The notes below the pieces were generated by a model. The model had not been told where the DNA came from. It was given only the letters and a program-made list of their open reading frames with translations, and did no database searches. From a virus, in the IMG/VR virus record IMGVR_UViG_3300042923_000383, positions 1 to 58,039 of that record: a DNA stretch of 58,039 nucleotides; one strand, given 5' to 3'. Shown in pieces: positions 56,838 to 58,039 of this stretch (within the stretch, counting starts at the first letter, position 1; each line of letters opens with the position of its first letter). The position numbers and the translations under genes were made by a program.

Positions 56838-57359
56838 ATGGACAAATTAGTCTTAGGCTTTGTTGGTGGCGATACAAATATAGATCGTGCAATTAAGTTC
56901 TTTTCTGACTCTGAATACTATGACATAACGCATAGTTTTGGAATCTTATTTAATTCCACGCTAGAAAGTACAGGCTGTAAAGAAGAAAGCGACCCTTATG
57001 CTGGCGTTTGGTTGCATGACCCCGAAAAGTATATAAACAACTCTCATGCAAGATTTATAGAAATAGAGATACCTAACATGAAAGCATTAGAAAAAGATGC
57101 TAGAAAAATGTTAGGTTCTTTTTATTCTATCGGTTCTTGTATTGCCTACTTCTTGAAAAAGATTGCCAATATTGACCTTCCAGACTTCATGCGTACTTGT
57201 GATTGCTCAGAGTTGTGGACTCAATTAGTACGATCTGGTGGTAGAACTGTTTTAAGAAAGTATAAGCAGAATCAAGTATCACCGCTAATGCTTTTCAAAT
57301 GGTCAATGCAAAATGGCGGTAAAGATGTAACACCAAGATATAGAAAGGTGGTGGCTTAA
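56838..57359 (+). CDS. permuted NlpC/P60 (YiiX-like) cysteine hydrolase
   Basis: A 173-residue protein with a circularly permuted papain-like outline: early His in ITHSFGILF (about residue 34), then later the Cys in CDCSELW (about 118). It may cut peptidoglycan or an amide of a lipid or host protein. Paired with an amidase in the lysis block, it could be a second lytic enzyme. Confidence 0.68.
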   Translation: MDKLVLGFVGGDTNIDRAIKFFSDSEYYDITHSFGILFNSTLESTGCKEESDPYAGVWLHDPEKYINNSHARFIEIEIPNMKALEKDARKMLGSFYSIGSCIAYFLKKIANIDLPDFMRTCDCSELWTQLVRSGGRTVLRKYKQNQVSPLMLFKWSMQNGGKDVTPRYRKVVA

Positions 57360-57361
57360 TT

Positions 57362-57469
57362 ATGAACTGGCTAAAATCAGCATGGGTAAAAATTCGTGAT
57401 GCAACGTATAACGCAGGAGCGGCTGCAATTGGAGCTAGTATTGTGAATGCGATAAAAAAGAAGGGGTAA
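57362..57469 (+). CDS. small amphipathic peptide
   Basis: A 35-residue ORF (MNWLKSAWVKIRD start), an amphipathic then Ala/Gly-rich helix with a basic end. It could be a membrane-active lysis peptide. Starts two bases after the previous stop. Confidence 0.45.
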   Translation: MNWLKSAWVKIRDATYNAGAAAIGASIVNAIKKKG

Positions 57470-57470
57470 T

Positions 57471-57857
57471 ATGCAATACATAACACCTTATATAACACCA
57501 GTTTTAAAATGGTTATTGCCATATTTTCTAAAACTAGCTGACAAGTATTTGCCGGAACTTTTAGAAGATATCATAAATAAAATTAAAAATAATAAAAAGA
57601 AGGATGATGTTAAAATGTCAGAAGAAAACACAACTACAGCAACAACAGTAACTAGCGAGGTAGCTGCAACGGTAGCACCTGTAGTCATTGATGCGGTCGA
57701 AGAAAAGAAAGATGAATTACTTGCAAAATTAAAAGCAGAAATTACAACCACATCTAGCTCATATGTAAAATTTAGGAATACAATGTATATTGCGTTGCTA
57801 AATGGTGCAGACGATTATTTAGTTGAAAAGTTAATGGAAAAACTAGCTAAACTATAG
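57471..57857 (+). CDS. two-part protein: membrane segment and helical domain
   Basis: A 128-residue protein. Residues 1-30 are hydrophobic (YITPYITPVLKWLLPYFL), then basic. An in-frame ATG at 57615 after AAGGATGATG could give a separate 80-residue soluble helical protein (MSEENTTTATT start). Both forms may exist. Probably part of the lysis block; function unknown. Confidence 0.5.
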   Translation: MQYITPYITPVLKWLLPYFLKLADKYLPELLEDIINKIKNNKKKDDVKMSEENTTTATTVTSEVAATVAPVVIDAVEEKKDELLAKLKAEITTTSSSYVKFRNTMYIALLNGADDYLVEKLMEKLAKL

Positions 57858-57859
57858 TA

Positions 57860-57898
57860 AAAATCCCCAGCCTATTAATTTAGGTTGGGGATTTTTTT
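57860..57898 (+). terminator. strong terminator at end of late operon
   Basis: AAATCCCCAGCCTA-TTAATT-TAGGTTGGGGATTT (14 pairs with one G-U) followed by TTTTATTTT. It ends the late transcript. Confidence 0.88.
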
Positions 57899-57979
57899 AT
57901 TTTAGAAGGAATAATCAATGTTTTGCAGAAATAAACTACAATGTTTTAATAATATTAGTACTAAAAGGAGCTGTGTCAT

Positions 57980-58039
57980 ATGAGAGTAAATTGTTTTTTA
58001 TGCGGTAAACCACAAAATGCACCAGAAACCGATACTTTG
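57980..58039 (+). CDS. small zinc-ribbon protein, truncated by window end
   Basis: ATG 57980 behind AAAAGGAGC; visible residues MRVNCFLCGKPQ... contain a CxxC knuckle. The frame is open at the right edge. Probably the first gene of the next transcript. Confidence 0.5.
   Translation, partial: MRVNCFLCGKPQNAPETDTL

Noticed and set aside
1-58039. CRISPR arrays, insertion sequences or rRNA genes
   Set aside because: I saw no regularly spaced repeats, no transposase genes and no rRNA-like stretches.

Overview
The window is almost entirely the genome of a low-GC, tailed double-stranded DNA phage (siphovirus layout, apparently temperate). It starts inside an SMC-type ATPase gene and ends inside a small zinc-ribbon gene, so both ends are cut. 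Two sets of homologies suggest the host. The replication and regulatory genes are of Firmicutes-phage type: a replisome-organizer N-terminal domain, a DUF3799 exonuclease, ArpU/RinA-like regulators, an AntA/AntB antirepressor and XRE repressors. The tail tip (DUF2460, DUF2163, NlpC/P60, gp15-like hub) is of the gene-transfer-agent type usually seen on Gram-negative hosts. A diderm Firmicute (Negativicutes) host would fit both; this is inference only.

Layout. 1-13.7 kb: early genes on the plus strand for recombination and replication (SMC-like ATPase, probable annealing partner plus RecE-like nuclease, replisome organizer, helicase-loader-like protein, SSB, MmcB-like and Hjc-like nucleases), nucleotide-pool enzymes (HD hydrolase, deoxyribosyltransferase-like, MazG-like), many very small zinc-binding or membrane ORFs, and an ArpU/sigma-like regulator. 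13.74-14.52 kb: a protein-free stretch of about 780 nt that folds into many long-range helices and ends in a terminator, interpreted as a large ornate non-coding RNA of the GOLLD/ROOL kind, followed by a tRNA-like element. 14.7-21.4 kb: small accessory genes, two reverse-strand islands (one with a two-copy AP2 DNA-binding protein), a protein phosphatase and the small terminase. 21.8-30 kb: XPF-type nuclease, Mre11-like phosphoesterase, HAD and DUF5664 enzymes, a minimal tyrosine recombinase, and an immunity region in which two identical-arm operators (GGTAC-N5-GTACC) flank and fill a consensus promoter for the antirepressor. 30.4-58 kb: second sigma-like regulator, late promoter-like sequence, two leader terminators, then the late operon: large terminase, DUF1073 portal, DUF2213 protease/scaffold, decoration protein, DUF2184 capsid, connectors, tail tube, frameshifted chaperones, a tape measure split by a group I intron carrying a Vsr-like homing endonuclease, tail tip, LamG fibre, holin-like proteins and lysins.

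How it works together. The repressor at 28.7 kb probably holds the antirepressor promoter shut. The sigma-like proteins probably switch on the ornate RNA and the late operon. Intrinsic terminators recur at the ends of late sub-blocks, including two in the leader before the large terminase, which suggests that antitermination or graded read-through sets late gene levels. The least explained elements are the ornate RNA with its tRNA-like neighbour, the leader/terminator ladder, and the AP2 island.
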